A program made the translations under genes and the position numbers. A stretch of 48,371 bases of DNA, taken from positions 1 to 48,371 of the forward strand of contig CAXSCR010000037.1 in assembly GCA_964235605.1 (NCBI GenBank). Direction: 5' to 3'. The notes under the pieces are model-generated. The model saw only the letters and a program-made list of their open reading frames with translations, was not told the origin of the DNA and did no database searches. Numbering within the stretch: position 1 is the first letter of the stretch; each line of letters opens with the position of its first letter. The stretch comes from DATCRE01 sp964235605. GTDB taxonomy: Bacteria; Bacteroidota; Bacteroidia; Cytophagales; Cyclobacteriaceae. Shown here piece after piece: positions 17,844-26,781 of this stretch.

Positions 17844-17878
17844 AACTGATGTCTCTGAAAGAGGCATCAGTTTTTTTT
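17844..17878 (+). terminator. Rho-independent terminator of the large GH16 gene
   Basis: A 13-bp stem (AACTGATGTCTCT against AGAGGCATCAGTT, one wobble pair) with a 3-nt loop is followed by eight T, 28 bp past the stop. The T run overlaps the stop codon of the convergent HTTM gene. Confidence 0.9.
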
Positions 17879-18770
17879 ACTCCTTTATCCAGGATGAATC
17901 CAATGCAACCGGTGGTTGCTTTTTTTTTCTTACAGTTGCCATGGTGGTTAGAAACGGAATGTAGGCAATGATCATAATCAATCCGAAATCAGGAAGACTA
18001 AGAAAGACAGCAATAATAAGGTGGAATATAACGCCGGATATTAATACAAACAATCTAAACTCTTTAAACCAAACCAATAGCGAAAAACCTAACTCGTATA
18101 GTATGGTAAGCCAAGCTAGAATAAAAGGCAATAATTCTCCAGGAGGAAGTAGATGTGATAAATTTGGGTTTGCCATAAAACTAAGTCTATCTACATATTG
18201 AATAGCATCGCCGCTTGTCCATATTTCGCTTCTAATTTTGTCTATACCAGACACCAAATAAATTAATGCAACTTGAATTTGACATAAGGCTAATGCCGCA
18301 TTGTGTCCTACTTTTTGAAAAAAGAAATGTTTACCATCGTTAGCACGTGGATAACTACTCATGGGAATAGATAAGAAAACCAGCATCAATAAAATGTAAT
18401 CTGATCCGTTGCTGGATAGGAAATCTATTTTATAATAATTCCAATTAAACCAGAATATAAGTATCGCAGTAAAATAATTTCTTTTTATGGCAAGACTCGT
18501 AATAAGCAGGGTTAAGAATAGTATAGCAAATAAACTGAAACTAACATTGGCTAATGATGCAGGAAAATAAAGTACCTGCCCAATCCATGAAGTCGAAATT
18601 TTAACAGGGAAATACGCTAGCACGCGCACAGAAGCGCCCCACCCGAAAACTATTTTAAGCACCAAGAAAACATAGAGCGCTTTACAAAATACATTTACTG
18701 GTTCTTCCTGATGAAAGGTAGCCGTAAGCCTATCAGTCAAGCGATTAAGAAGGTAGTTAAACTTCACCAT
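17877..18770 (-). CDS. HTTM-family multi-pass membrane protein
   Basis: 297 aa with several hydrophobic helices. The segment CQIQVALIYLVSGIDKIRSE, followed by WTSGDAIQYV, and the later LAWLTILYELGFSLLVWF are characteristic of HTTM (horizontally transferred transmembrane) proteins, the membrane part of vitamin K-dependent gamma-carboxylase relatives. Bacterial HTTM proteins of this size lack the soluble carboxylase part and their reaction is not known. The start overlaps the end of the upstream gene by 7 bp, so the two are coupled and probably work together. Confidence 0.75.
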   Translation of the reverse strand: MVKFNYLLNRLTDRLTATFHQEEPVNVFCKALYVFLVLKIVFGWGASVRVLAYFPVKISTSWIGQVLYFPASLANVSFSLFAILFLTLLITSLAIKRNYFTAILIFWFNWNYYKIDFLSSNGSDYILLMLVFLSIPMSSYPRANDGKHFFFQKVGHNAALALCQIQVALIYLVSGIDKIRSEIWTSGDAIQYVDRLSFMANPNLSHLLPPGELLPFILAWLTILYELGFSLLVWFKEFRLFVLISGVIFHLIIAVFLSLPDFGLIMIIAYIPFLTTMATVRKKKQPPVALDSSWIKE

Positions 18771-19318
18771 GTTTTATAAGTTAATAAAAACAAGGTGTCA
18801 GTTTTTGTCTTGCGCTCTCTGGGCTTATACCTGCTCAGTGTATAACAAATACGAATCGAGTCTGTAGCTTCCTTAATATATTCCTTCAAAAAGTAGTTAT
18901 GCAGCGCTTTAAATTCTTTGTAACCGGTAAAACCGCTTTCACCGCTCTTGATAACCTTCCTGCAAAATTGACGCGCTATGTTACGCTCAAGCGTACTTTG
19001 TTTCAATTTATCGTAGCGTAAATAATTGCTATTGAACAGGTTGAAATTTTCCTCTTCCGGATTTCGCCAAGTCTGCCATTTATTATTTGTTTTAGCAGTT
19101 ACATAAAAATGAGGAGAAGAAACAATCAAATCATCACGAAAGTAAGGACCAGGCAAAAAATACCTTTTATAAATTGCTGTTAAGCCTCGATCTTGAATTG
19201 TCGGTCCAGAAGGTGTGAAAACGAAAAAAAGCGCTATGCCCAATTGTACAACGATGAGAACAAATACAACCAACGACACATAGGTCCGTAGGATAGTTAG
19301 GAGTTGGGAATTGGGCAT
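18764..19318 (-). CDS. Single-pass membrane protein, partner of the HTTM protein
   Basis: 184 aa: one N-terminal membrane helix (about 12-35), then a soluble basic domain with RYFLPGPYFRDD and WQTWRNPE. This recalls the partner proteins (DUF5819-like) encoded next to bacterial HTTM genes, but I am not sure of the family. The annotated ATG lies inside a 7-bp-periodic repeat, so the first ten or so residues (MPNSQLLTIL) are repeat-encoded and the true start could differ. Translational coupling to the HTTM gene by a 7-bp overlap. Confidence 0.65.
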   Translation of the reverse strand: MPNSQLLTILRTYVSLVVFVLIVVQLGIALFFVFTPSGPTIQDRGLTAIYKRYFLPGPYFRDDLIVSSPHFYVTAKTNNKWQTWRNPEEENFNLFNSNYLRYDKLKQSTLERNIARQFCRKVIKSGESGFTGYKEFKALHNYFLKEYIKEATDSIRICYTLSRYKPRERKTKTDTLFLLTYKTW

Positions 19319-19352
19319 TGGGAAATAGGAATTAAGGGTTGGGATATTGAAG
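19297..19352. repeat. Heptamer array of TTGGGAA type
   Basis: Eight consecutive 7-bp units (consensus TTGGGAA, variants such as TTGGGCA, ATAGGAA, TTGGGAT) run across the start codon of the minus-strand gene; the ATG (19316-19318) arises where unit TTGGGCA meets the next T. The rest of the gap up to 19750 has no gene I can identify. Confidence 0.75.
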
Positions 19353-19750
19353 ATGCCTGAATCGGGTTGACCGTTTTTTTAATTAAATTTTTAATCTAAT
19401 CTGTTGCAAGATAATCCTAATGATGGACGGTGTACAACACCAAACTACAATTCATTATAAGTACTAAATAAATTTTTGAGCGTTGTCCAATATTTCAACA
19501 TTCTCTATTCTGCGTTTGATAAAGTCAATATTAAAAGAGAATGAATTATGTATTTCATTGAGTAATTTATTATTATAAAGCAAAATATTTATCAGTATTA
19601 GCGAACTGTCCTAATTGTGAACCAGTATGGGCTTTAGTATTCTTCATAAACTTCATTTTATCTTACTAGACTTTCTTTACGAGAAAATGTTACATTTAAT
19701 ACTTGATTGGTTGGCGTTGAATGCAACACGAGGAATGAAGTCACACCGCC

Positions 19751-20245
19751 TTACTTATGGACTTGCTGGTTGATCGTTTTCATAGATGCCGATACACTCA
19801 TCATTCCAAGAGGCTTAAATATTTTTCCTGCAAGCGCATTATAATGAACAAAAAAATCTTGTATATCAAGAATGACCCTTCTTTCTATGTCTTGCCAGCT
19901 ATTTACGCTCGCAAACACTTGGGATTTTTCTGGAATACCAATGAAACGATCGTTCCTCACTTTAATTCTATTCCTTTCTGTTTGGGTTGCTTTAATTGCG
20001 CCTATTACTTTACATTCCATGAGGCACCCAGGAAAAGTTTTGAATTCAGAGATGATAACTATATCAAGTGGATCTCCGTCTTCACCTTTGGTGTGAGTAA
20101 TGAAACCGAAATCATAGGGGAAAGCCATACCAGCTGGTAATACCTTGTTCATCTTAAAGAATCCGGATTCAGGATCATAATCATATTTCTCTGTGCTGCC
20201 TTTGGGAGTTTCAACTATAACTTTTACTGTGCTGCCTTTTTCCAT
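19751..20245 (-). CDS. ppa: Family I inorganic pyrophosphatase
   Basis: 164 aa soluble enzyme that hydrolyses pyrophosphate to two phosphates, pulling biosynthetic reactions forward. The family signature DGDPLDI is present (D56, D58, D61 bind metal), preceded by KYDYDPESGFFKMNKVLPAG and FPYDFGFI, as in the divergent bacterial subgroup. It is slightly shorter than the E. coli enzyme (about 175 aa). The second metal-binding stretch is altered (QTERNRIKVRND; D99 is the likely ligand), which places it outside the classical E. coli type. A TAATTTTG promoter-like element lies just upstream. Confidence 0.88.
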   Translation of the reverse strand: MEKGSTVKVIVETPKGSTEKYDYDPESGFFKMNKVLPAGMAFPYDFGFITHTKGEDGDPLDIVIISEFKTFPGCLMECKVIGAIKATQTERNRIKVRNDRFIGIPEKSQVFASVNSWQDIERRVILDIQDFFVHYNALAGKIFKPLGMMSVSASMKTINQQVHK

Positions 20246-20267
20246 CTCATGTTTTCTTTACCATTAA

Positions 20268-20275
20268 CAAAATTA
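20268..20275 (-). promoter_or_regulatory. Candidate -7 element (TAATTTTG) for the pyrophosphatase gene
   Basis: On the minus strand TAATTTTG fits TAnnTTTG, about 22 bp upstream of the start codon, giving a short leader. No convincing -33 TTG is seen. Confidence 0.4.
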
Positions 20276-20490
20276 TGCCACATGATCCGGAGGGTTGATC
20301 ATCATGATTCCATACCTATCTGATAGAATTTATACAGGCGAACTTGGCAATTCCTAACTCACAACGGCGATGATGTCGTGATGAAGAAAGAAAGGAACAT
20401 CCTAAAATGAAAGTAGAGAAGCTTTGAAAAAAGTAGAAATCAAATTTAAGGTAAGTGGCAATAATAAAAGATGCGCTGCGTTCTGGTAGC

Positions 20491-21183
20491 ATGAACCTAT
20501 ATCGTATTATCGTAGCAACTTTGATTGGGCTAAATTACTCAAGTGTTTATGCACAAGGAGAATTTAGTCTGGGAATTAGAAGCGCCATTGGTTTTACACC
20601 TTTTTCTAATCATTCAAAACTTCTTTCAGCAGGTACTACTTCTGATGTTCGCAATCAAATGAGTGTATCACATGGCGTAGCTATTCGATATTTAGTAGGC
20701 GGTTTGTTTGGCTTAGAAACCGGTGCTCATATAAATTCTTATGCATTTTCAAGCAAAAATGAAGTTTACAGTATATCTCACTTTCTCGGCCTTGAAGGCA
20801 CAGCATACTTGCTCAATCTCCAAGTGCCCTTATTATTCGTTTTAAAAAAAGATCACCCCACCAATCCTTATAAACATTTTAAATTTATAGCTGGTACTAC
20901 AGTGGATTGGAATAGTAGTTACGCAACACCTTCTGAATGGGGGTCTCTTCCTTGGCTCAAAAACCTGGTTATCGGTATGAGGGTCGGAAGCGCTAAACAG
21001 AGGGTCGGAAAATTTGAGTATGGGTTAGAATATCAGTACTCACGAAGTTTCACTTTCAATATGATTGATTTTCGAGGACAAGAAAAGCAAGTTACTACAC
21101 GGTTACACCTGCTTGCCGTTACACTCCACTATTTTTTCTATCCCATAAAACACACTAACGGCCTTAGTAACGTAGATTACTAA
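20491..21183 (+). CDS. Small outer-membrane beta-barrel protein
   Basis: 230 aa from the ATG at 20491; a GTG 12 codons upstream is also open, but the ATG gives a clean signal peptide (NLYRIIVATLIGLNYSSVYA, cleavage near AQG). The mature part has repeated amphipathic strands with glycines and aromatics (FGLETGAHINSYAF, FEYGLEYQYSRSFTFNMIDF) and ends in strands LHLLAVTLHYFFYP, like PorT/OmpW-type small barrels of Bacteroidota. Specific function unknown. It stands alone, 165 bp before the TonB-like lipoprotein gene. Confidence 0.65.
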   Translation: MNLYRIIVATLIGLNYSSVYAQGEFSLGIRSAIGFTPFSNHSKLLSAGTTSDVRNQMSVSHGVAIRYLVGGLFGLETGAHINSYAFSSKNEVYSISHFLGLEGTAYLLNLQVPLLFVLKKDHPTNPYKHFKFIAGTTVDWNSSYATPSEWGSLPWLKNLVIGMRVGSAKQRVGKFEYGLEYQYSRSFTFNMIDFRGQEKQVTTRLHLLAVTLHYFFYPIKHTNGLSNVDY

Positions 21184-21348
21184 AATGAACACAATTTAAT
21201 TTCCTGTAAAGAGGAAAAGGCGTGGCGATTCTGTATATTCAGGAGAATCGCTATGTCATGTAAGCAACAATACCTAAGAGGTTTTTAGTATACGGCATAG
21301 TACTCCAACTCAAATATCAAAAAAGTTTATTTACTAAAACCAAAAATT

Positions 21349-21945
21349 ATGAAAAAAAGCTTTCAGCTTTTCGCATTGTTATTCTCTGTTTCTATGTTGC
21401 TAAACTGCGGCTCAAAAACGAAAGATGAAACAACCACCGAAGCCACTCAAACTGTCGAAGAGATTGCTAATGAAACCAAAGCTACAGAAGATGCAGCTAC
21501 CAAACGTGCCCGTATTATAAAGGCAAAGGCTGATAAAGAAGAAGAAAGAAAACTAGCCGCTATTGAAATAGCTAAAACCAATCCTTCTTACACAGACGCC
21601 TCTGGAAGGATTATTTATAATAAAGCAGAAGTCGATCCAACATTCATAGGTGGTGAAGATGCCATGAATAAATACTTAAATGATAATCTAGTGTATCCTA
21701 AGGAGGCACGCGACAAAGGCATGGAAGGAACCGTCTTTGTTGATTTTGTTATAGATGAAAAAGGCATGGTGACAGATGTTCTAGCCACCGATGTTGTAGG
21801 TGATGATGAGGTTGATGAAACACTTAAAACAGAAGCTTTGCGTGTTGTTTCAGCTATGCCAGTATGGACACCCGGTCGCCATAAAGGAAGTGCAGTTAGT
21901 ACTAGGTTCAGCGTTCCTATTACATTTCAGCTTGAGAGTTTTTAA
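21349..21945 (+). CDS. Lipoprotein with TonB C-terminal domain
   Basis: 198 aa. The N-terminus is a lipoprotein signal with C20 (SMLLNCGS), followed by an acidic, charged helical linker (about 25-75, KRARIIKAKADKEEERKLAA) and a TonB C-terminal domain (about 96-197: FIGGEDAMNKYLNDNLVYPK, GTVFVDFVIDEKG, then a final VPITFQL strand). Classical TonB is anchored by an inner-membrane helix and driven by ExbBD; here a lipid anchor replaces it and no ExbB or ExbD gene is near, so it may not be an energy transducer. The asparagine before the cysteine is unusual for a lipobox. A terminator follows the gene. Confidence 0.75.
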   Translation: MKKSFQLFALLFSVSMLLNCGSKTKDETTTEATQTVEEIANETKATEDAATKRARIIKAKADKEEERKLAAIEIAKTNPSYTDASGRIIYNKAEVDPTFIGGEDAMNKYLNDNLVYPKEARDKGMEGTVFVDFVIDEKGMVTDVLATDVVGDDEVDETLKTEALRVVSAMPVWTPGRHKGSAVSTRFSVPITFQLESF

Positions 21946-21976
21946 TTATTGATTCTTCCCATCTAATCATTAATAA

Positions 21977-22002
21977 ATAGGCGCGACTGGCGCCTTTTTA
22001 TT
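21977..22002. terminator. Bidirectional-looking Rho-independent terminator
   Basis: AGGCGC, loop GACTG, GCGCCT (perfect 6-bp GC-rich stem) followed by TTTTTATTT and preceded by AAAT, about 33 bp past the TonB-domain gene. Confidence 0.8.
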
Positions 22003-22404
22003 TACCACACTATTTCTAAAGTTATAAGATACCCTTAATTGGCTTAACTAATTTTAAACCTTCTGAAAAATTAAGTTGGAATGTACGTATCTACTTATAA
22101 TTTTCATGGTAATCCGCTAAAGAGGGCAAGATATGATTGGCATAGTTAATTTTGCGCTATGAAAATTTTCATTCACAGGAAACATATGGCAAAATAGCCA
22201 TGTGTATTAAAGTAGGCGATGTGAAAGGTGAACGTAAATTTTTAAATGTGATAGGCCTTTTATAGCAAAATATTTTTGTATTTACATTTCTACATTGAAT
22301 GTATGATAGCGGGCTTCGATCCAAAAAAAACAAGCATGGCATGATAAGTTGCTAGTACCAATGCCTTCTGGTTCAAGAAGCTAACAAATAGATTTACAAA
22401 TTAA
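22003..22404. other. Intergenic stretch, no gene seen
   Basis: AT-rich DNA between the lipoprotein terminator and the end of the MoxR/DUF58 operon. I see no conserved frame, RNA or strong hairpin. Confidence 0.5.
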
Positions 22405-23736
22405 TTATATCATACCTCTGGATTTTAACTCTAGATATTTATTGATACTTGAAACGGTTAAGTTTTCAGGTCTACATAATATTGTAAGAATACCAAACTG
22501 TCTAAGTTGCTGCGCAATTTGAACTTTTGTTAACGAAAAGTGCTCTGCTGTTATTTGTGTATAAATATCTTCAAGTGTATCAACATCCTTCGATGTATTG
22601 GTGGTGATTTCAGTATTTTCAAAAAAGACTACCACGAGCAGATGTTGATCATTTAATCTGCGCAATTGTGGTAATACACGTTGTAGTGCGTAAGTGCTTT
22701 CAAAATTGGTATATAGAAACATCAAACTTCTTCCGCTTAATAGTTTCCTTACAGACATGTAGAGGCTTTCGTAATTGGCCTCAACTGATCCTTCCTTTTC
22801 CTTATAAAGTGTTTCTAATATTTTTTTCAGTTGTGTTTTACTCCGCTCTGCCTTGATAAGTGCTTTGGGTTTTTCGGCAAAAGTTATTAAACCCGCTTTG
22901 TCCTGCTTACCCAATACAATATTTGAAATAACGAGTGATGCGTTCACAGCATAATCAAACAGGCTGAGACCATTAAAGGGCATGTGCATTACCCTACTCT
23001 TATCAATAATACAATATACCTGTTGTGATTTCTCATCCTCATATTGATTCACCATTAAATATCCCCTACGGCCTGTCGCTTTCCAGTTAATACTTCTGTA
23101 ATCATCGCCACGGGTGTACTGTTTGATATGTTCGAATTCATAGCTGTGACCAATCCGTCTCACCTTCTTAACGCCATATTCGGTCGCGGTATGCGCAAAA
23201 GTTTTCAATTCATATTTCTTCATCTGCACAATAGAAGGATAAACAGGAATGTTCATCTCTTGTGCCGTACTCGCTCTCCTTTTAACGATACCTAATTTTG
23301 TTTTAAGGTAAGTGTGTATTTTTCCAAAGGCATACAATCCACGTGTTACTGGTCTCAAAGTATATTGTATTTCTTGTGTTTCGCCTGAAGATAAAGTTAG
23401 ATAATGTTTTAGGTTCCGTATTTGAAATTGTTCAGGTAGTTCATCCACCAATTCAATATGCAACCTGATTCGAGACGTATTGCTGAGTGCTATTTTTATA
23501 GGGTTCTCATCGCCCAGCGACAAAACGGGCGGCGCATCGCGCTTTGCCTGTACACCTATTCGTTTACTGTAAAGTAAAATACCATCGATAACACACAGAA
23601 TAAGAAATAGTACACAACCTGTCTTTGCAACGGGAAATAAAAAAGGAAAACCATATGAGAGCATCATGGTGACTATCAATCCACCCATGATGTAGAAAAA
23701 ACGATTAGCTAGAAAAAGGTTGTTTATAAAACGCAT
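22405..23736 (-). CDS. DUF58 (VWA-like) membrane protein
   Basis: 443 aa from the ATG at 23736; one codon upstream is a TTG that is less likely. Two membrane helices near the N-terminus (about 13-34 and 39-55 on the ATG numbering) are followed by a periplasm-type beta domain and the DUF58 core: YTRGDDYRSINWKATGRRG, then VYCIIDKSRVM, where DKS replaces the usual DxSxS metal site. DUF58 proteins are encoded next to MoxR ATPases and are thought to be their partners. The start overlaps the stop of the MoxR gene (TGATG), so the two are translationally coupled. It is the last gene of the operon that begins with the SpoIIM-domain gene. Confidence 0.85.
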   Translation of the reverse strand: MRFINNLFLANRFFYIMGGLIVTMMLSYGFPFLFPVAKTGCVLFLILCVIDGILLYSKRIGVQAKRDAPPVLSLGDENPIKIALSNTSRIRLHIELVDELPEQFQIRNLKHYLTLSSGETQEIQYTLRPVTRGLYAFGKIHTYLKTKLGIVKRRASTAQEMNIPVYPSIVQMKKYELKTFAHTATEYGVKKVRRIGHSYEFEHIKQYTRGDDYRSINWKATGRRGYLMVNQYEDEKSQQVYCIIDKSRVMHMPFNGLSLFDYAVNASLVISNIVLGKQDKAGLITFAEKPKALIKAERSKTQLKKILETLYKEKEGSVEANYESLYMSVRKLLSGRSLMFLYTNFESTYALQRVLPQLRRLNDQHLLVVVFFENTEITTNTSKDVDTLEDIYTQITAEHFSLTKVQIAQQLRQFGILTILCRPENLTVSSINKYLELKSRGMI

Positions 23737-24725
23737 CAACGTGGAACTTCTATTTTTTCAGCAATCTCTCTGATGACATCCTCTGCTTCCACACCTTCCA
23801 TCTCGCGTTCTGCAGTTAACATAATCCGATGATTTAAAACAGGATAAGCTACGTACCTAACATCGTCTGGTGTAACAAAATCACGACCATTCATAGCGGC
23901 GATTGCCTTCGAAGCCCGCATAATAGCAATTGAAGCGCGTGGCGATGCACCTAAGGTAAGGTCACCATTGTTGCGCGTATTGTCTACCAACGTAGCGATG
24001 TATACAAGTATCTCATCTTTGATATGAATCTTCTCAATTAACTCCTGGCAATGCTTCAACTCTGCTTTGCTAATTACCGCTTGCACGTTATCAAGGATTT
24101 TTAAACTAAAATCATTCTTAAATCTTTTAAGTATATCTACTTCTTGAGCTAACGTAGGATATTTTAGTTTAATCCGGAATAGAAATCGATCAAGCTGTGC
24201 CTCAGGCAAACGATAGGTACCCTCCTGCTCTATGGGATTTTGTGTAGCTATAACAAGAAATGGAAAATCCATCTGGTAGGTTGTACCATCAATGGTAATT
24301 TGTCTTTCTTCCATCACCTCGAATAAAGAGCTTTGTGTTTTCGCTGGTGCACGATTAATCTCATCAATGAGAACGAGGTTTGCAAATGCAGGACCTTTGT
24401 TAAAAGTAAATTCAGATGTCTTCACATTAAACACCGTTGTACCCGTAACATCAGTAGGCATTAAGTCTGGCGTAAATTGAATTCTAGAAAAACTTACAGA
24501 CAATGATTTGGCAACAAGTTTGGCAGTTAATGTTTTGGCAATACCTGGCACACCTTCAAGAAGAATATGCCCGCCGACAAAAATGCCTGCAAGAATAAGA
24601 TCGATGGTGTTCTCCTGGCCAACCACAACTTTCGCAATTTCTTGCTTGATACGCATCACCCGCTCGTTAAGGAGATTGATTTCGGGTTGAAGGACGTTTT
24701 CACTTTCAAGGGTCTGATCTTCCAT
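23736..24725 (-). CDS. MoxR-family AAA+ ATPase
   Basis: 329 aa cytoplasmic ATPase. Walker A EGVPGIAKT (57-65), Walker B LVLIDE (117-122), sensor 1 ATQNP (160-164) and the arginine-finger region EAQLDRF (175-181) are all present, with a C-terminal lid (about 220-325). MoxR proteins are chaperone-like and act on VWA-domain partners, here the DUF58 protein whose gene overlaps. The gene follows the DUF4350 gene by 8 bp. Confidence 0.93.
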   Translation of the reverse strand: MEDQTLESENVLQPEINLLNERVMRIKQEIAKVVVGQENTIDLILAGIFVGGHILLEGVPGIAKTLTAKLVAKSLSVSFSRIQFTPDLMPTDVTGTTVFNVKTSEFTFNKGPAFANLVLIDEINRAPAKTQSSLFEVMEERQITIDGTTYQMDFPFLVIATQNPIEQEGTYRLPEAQLDRFLFRIKLKYPTLAQEVDILKRFKNDFSLKILDNVQAVISKAELKHCQELIEKIHIKDEILVYIATLVDNTRNNGDLTLGASPRASIAIMRASKAIAAMNGRDFVTPDDVRYVAYPVLNHRIMLTAEREMEGVEAEDVIREIAEKIEVPR

Positions 24726-24733
24726 AAGGTATA

Positions 24734-25990
24734 CTACTTACATTGTTTATAAAAACTATCAATTGCATGATACAAGTCTGCTAGATCACCAGATGCAATT
24801 CCATAATATGAATTACGCTCAATATTGCTATTCACGTCAAAGATTCGGGCTACATCTGCTTGCGATACTTTAGATTTTTCTGCTAGAATTGCAATTTGCG
24901 CTTCTTTAAAGGTCTGGATATGTATGCTATATTTAGAACGTATAAAATACATGAAATACTTCATCTTCTTTTGTGCCATGTCCAAGTGATTGGCATTTTT
25001 AAAATGTAAGGACGAAATCATATTGATATATTCAAGAGATGTATTCGTCTTGGTATCAAGAACTGGAATAACGCGTTGTGTTCGCTTCGCGGCAAATAAT
25101 ACATACAGCAACACGCACAATATAAGCAGCCACCACGCGTACTTAAGACTTGGTTGTTGAAGTATATAATACAATGGACTGTCATAAGCATTGCTACCTA
25201 GAAAAGGTACTTTACTGTATTCATCCCAAATCATATTTCTACCATGGAGATGTGAAAATATAGCAGCGGCATATTCAACTTTGTCGGCTTTGGTCAAAAA
25301 GTAATTGGTAAATAAAAGGGGATTGCTATGGATATATAAGTTACCCTTACCATAACCTAGCCTGATGAAATTAACAAGGCTTGAATCATTAGCGCTTATA
25401 TAACCTAATGGTGTTATTAATTCGGTAGAGTCACAGAATATACTGCTTTTAAAACTATCCCATGAATAAGGAACATCTTCACTACCGACACGATAAGCAT
25501 AACTGTATCCCTTTTCAATTCTTAAGGTTTCATGGAAGAAATTAAGGGTAGCGCTATCAAGCAAATTGTATTTATAGGCGAGATCAACATTACATTCGTT
25601 GGAATAAAATCTATAAATTATACTTGTAGGCAGTTCAAGCGTAGATATAAAAGCGTCGTTTCCTTCACTGATGAATTTTAATAATGCATCTGTATCTTGA
25701 TTGTCGAGATATAAACTTGGACCGATCAACACATAATCGGTTTGGTGCCTTGTATTCTCATCTTTAAGCACCTCATTTAAAGTCTTTTTATCGTTATATA
25801 TAAAAAGGCCTTGGGGCCTGTAGCCTTCAAGCATCTGCTTTATGAATAGCGTACCATACGGTTGCTTACTATCAGCGTCATAATTCGCAAACCACTGATA
25901 ACGCTTTTCATCGCCGCTAAAAATAAAAAATAGCAAAAGACCAATGGCAAGCAACGCGAAAAGTATTATGGTGGTGGCACGCCCTTTCAT
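24734..25990 (-). CDS. DUF4350-domain membrane protein
   Basis: 418 aa. A membrane helix (about 6-25) is followed by a soluble domain with NYDADSKQPYGTLFIKQMLE, TDYVLIGPSLYL and the pattern of DUF4350, which resembles a glutamine-amidotransferase-like fold without catalytic residues I can identify. A second helix (about 284-300) precedes a cytoplasmic tail. The family is regularly encoded with MoxR and DUF4129 genes; its role is unknown. Start codon overlaps the upstream stop by one base (TAATG). Confidence 0.75.
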   Translation of the reverse strand: MKGRATTIILFALLAIGLLLFFIFSGDEKRYQWFANYDADSKQPYGTLFIKQMLEGYRPQGLFIYNDKKTLNEVLKDENTRHQTDYVLIGPSLYLDNQDTDALLKFISEGNDAFISTLELPTSIIYRFYSNECNVDLAYKYNLLDSATLNFFHETLRIEKGYSYAYRVGSEDVPYSWDSFKSSIFCDSTELITPLGYISANDSSLVNFIRLGYGKGNLYIHSNPLLFTNYFLTKADKVEYAAAIFSHLHGRNMIWDEYSKVPFLGSNAYDSPLYYILQQPSLKYAWWLLILCVLLYVLFAAKRTQRVIPVLDTKTNTSLEYINMISSLHFKNANHLDMAQKKMKYFMYFIRSKYSIHIQTFKEAQIAILAEKSKVSQADVARIFDVNSNIERNSYYGIASGDLADLYHAIDSFYKQCK

Positions 25991-26781
25991 TACTGTTCTT
26001 TTTGGGAATTAAGATTTTGATTTAACAGGTCAAAGTCGGCAACAACACTTTCGAAAGACGCTTGAGTCAGCGCGTGCTCACCATACCAAACCTGTTCATA
26101 GGCTAGGGTAAGTTTTCTAACTTCCTCAAAGTGGTGATTTCGTGAAAAAAGCTCTGTTAAATAATCACGGTTAGTCTTATCCTTCTTCCAAATGATCATA
26201 CCATTTTCGTTTAGGTTTTTTAATAATCCCAAATAGTACAAGCGTACCGCTAGACGTAGGTCACTATTTGCTAAGGCGCGTTCGAGTAACTGCTTAATAT
26301 CTAAGTCTTCAATATTTTCTACCGATACAGTATTACTTACAGAACGCACTACATCCTTTTTAGCTATTTTATTGCTAGTCGCAATACTTTTGATTATGTA
26401 ATAAATTAGAAAAACAACAAATCCAATAATAACCGCATAGACCACTATCTGTAGCAATTCACTAACCCAAGGACTTGCGTTAATTCCATCAAATTTCCGT
26501 TCAGGCTTTTCCTCATAATTAGCTGTACCAACTACTTTTTTCCATTTAGCCTGATCAAATTTTCTAACTTTAATTTGTTCTTCTTTATAAGCTTCAGTGT
26601 TACCTAATACGTCTGGATCTATTGCAGCATGTGTTACCTCTTCACTTTCTTCTGTACTGTTATTACCAGGCTCGCCTGTATCTGAATAAGTTGTATCGGT
26701 TAAAATTCTCGTACTATCTTCTTGTGCTTTAAGTAGCATGAAAACAAACACCAGGAAGAACGTAAGTATGATTTTTTTCAT
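25990..26781 (-). CDS. DUF4129-domain membrane protein
   Basis: 263 aa. Signal peptide or first helix (1-20), an acidic Ser/Thr/Glu-rich segment, a membrane helix (about 110-131) and a cytoplasmic helical domain with LRLAVRLYYLGLLKNL and AYEQVWYGEH, the mark of DUF4129. DUF4129 occurs at the C-terminus of transglutaminase proteins and alone in MoxR clusters. It overlaps the SpoIIM gene by 4 bp (ATGA) and the DUF4350 gene by 1 bp, so the operon is tightly coupled. Confidence 0.8.
   Translation of the reverse strand: MKKIILTFFLVFVFMLLKAQEDSTRILTDTTYSDTGEPGNNSTEESEEVTHAAIDPDVLGNTEAYKEEQIKVRKFDQAKWKKVVGTANYEEKPERKFDGINASPWVSELLQIVVYAVIIGFVVFLIYYIIKSIATSNKIAKKDVVRSVSNTVSVENIEDLDIKQLLERALANSDLRLAVRLYYLGLLKNLNENGMIIWKKDKTNRDYLTELFSRNHHFEEVRKLTLAYEQVWYGEHALTQASFESVVADFDLLNQNLNSQKEQ

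Noticed and set aside
19757..20140. 127-codon plus-strand open frame
   Set aside because: Antisense to the pyrophosphatase gene, which has an intact family signature.
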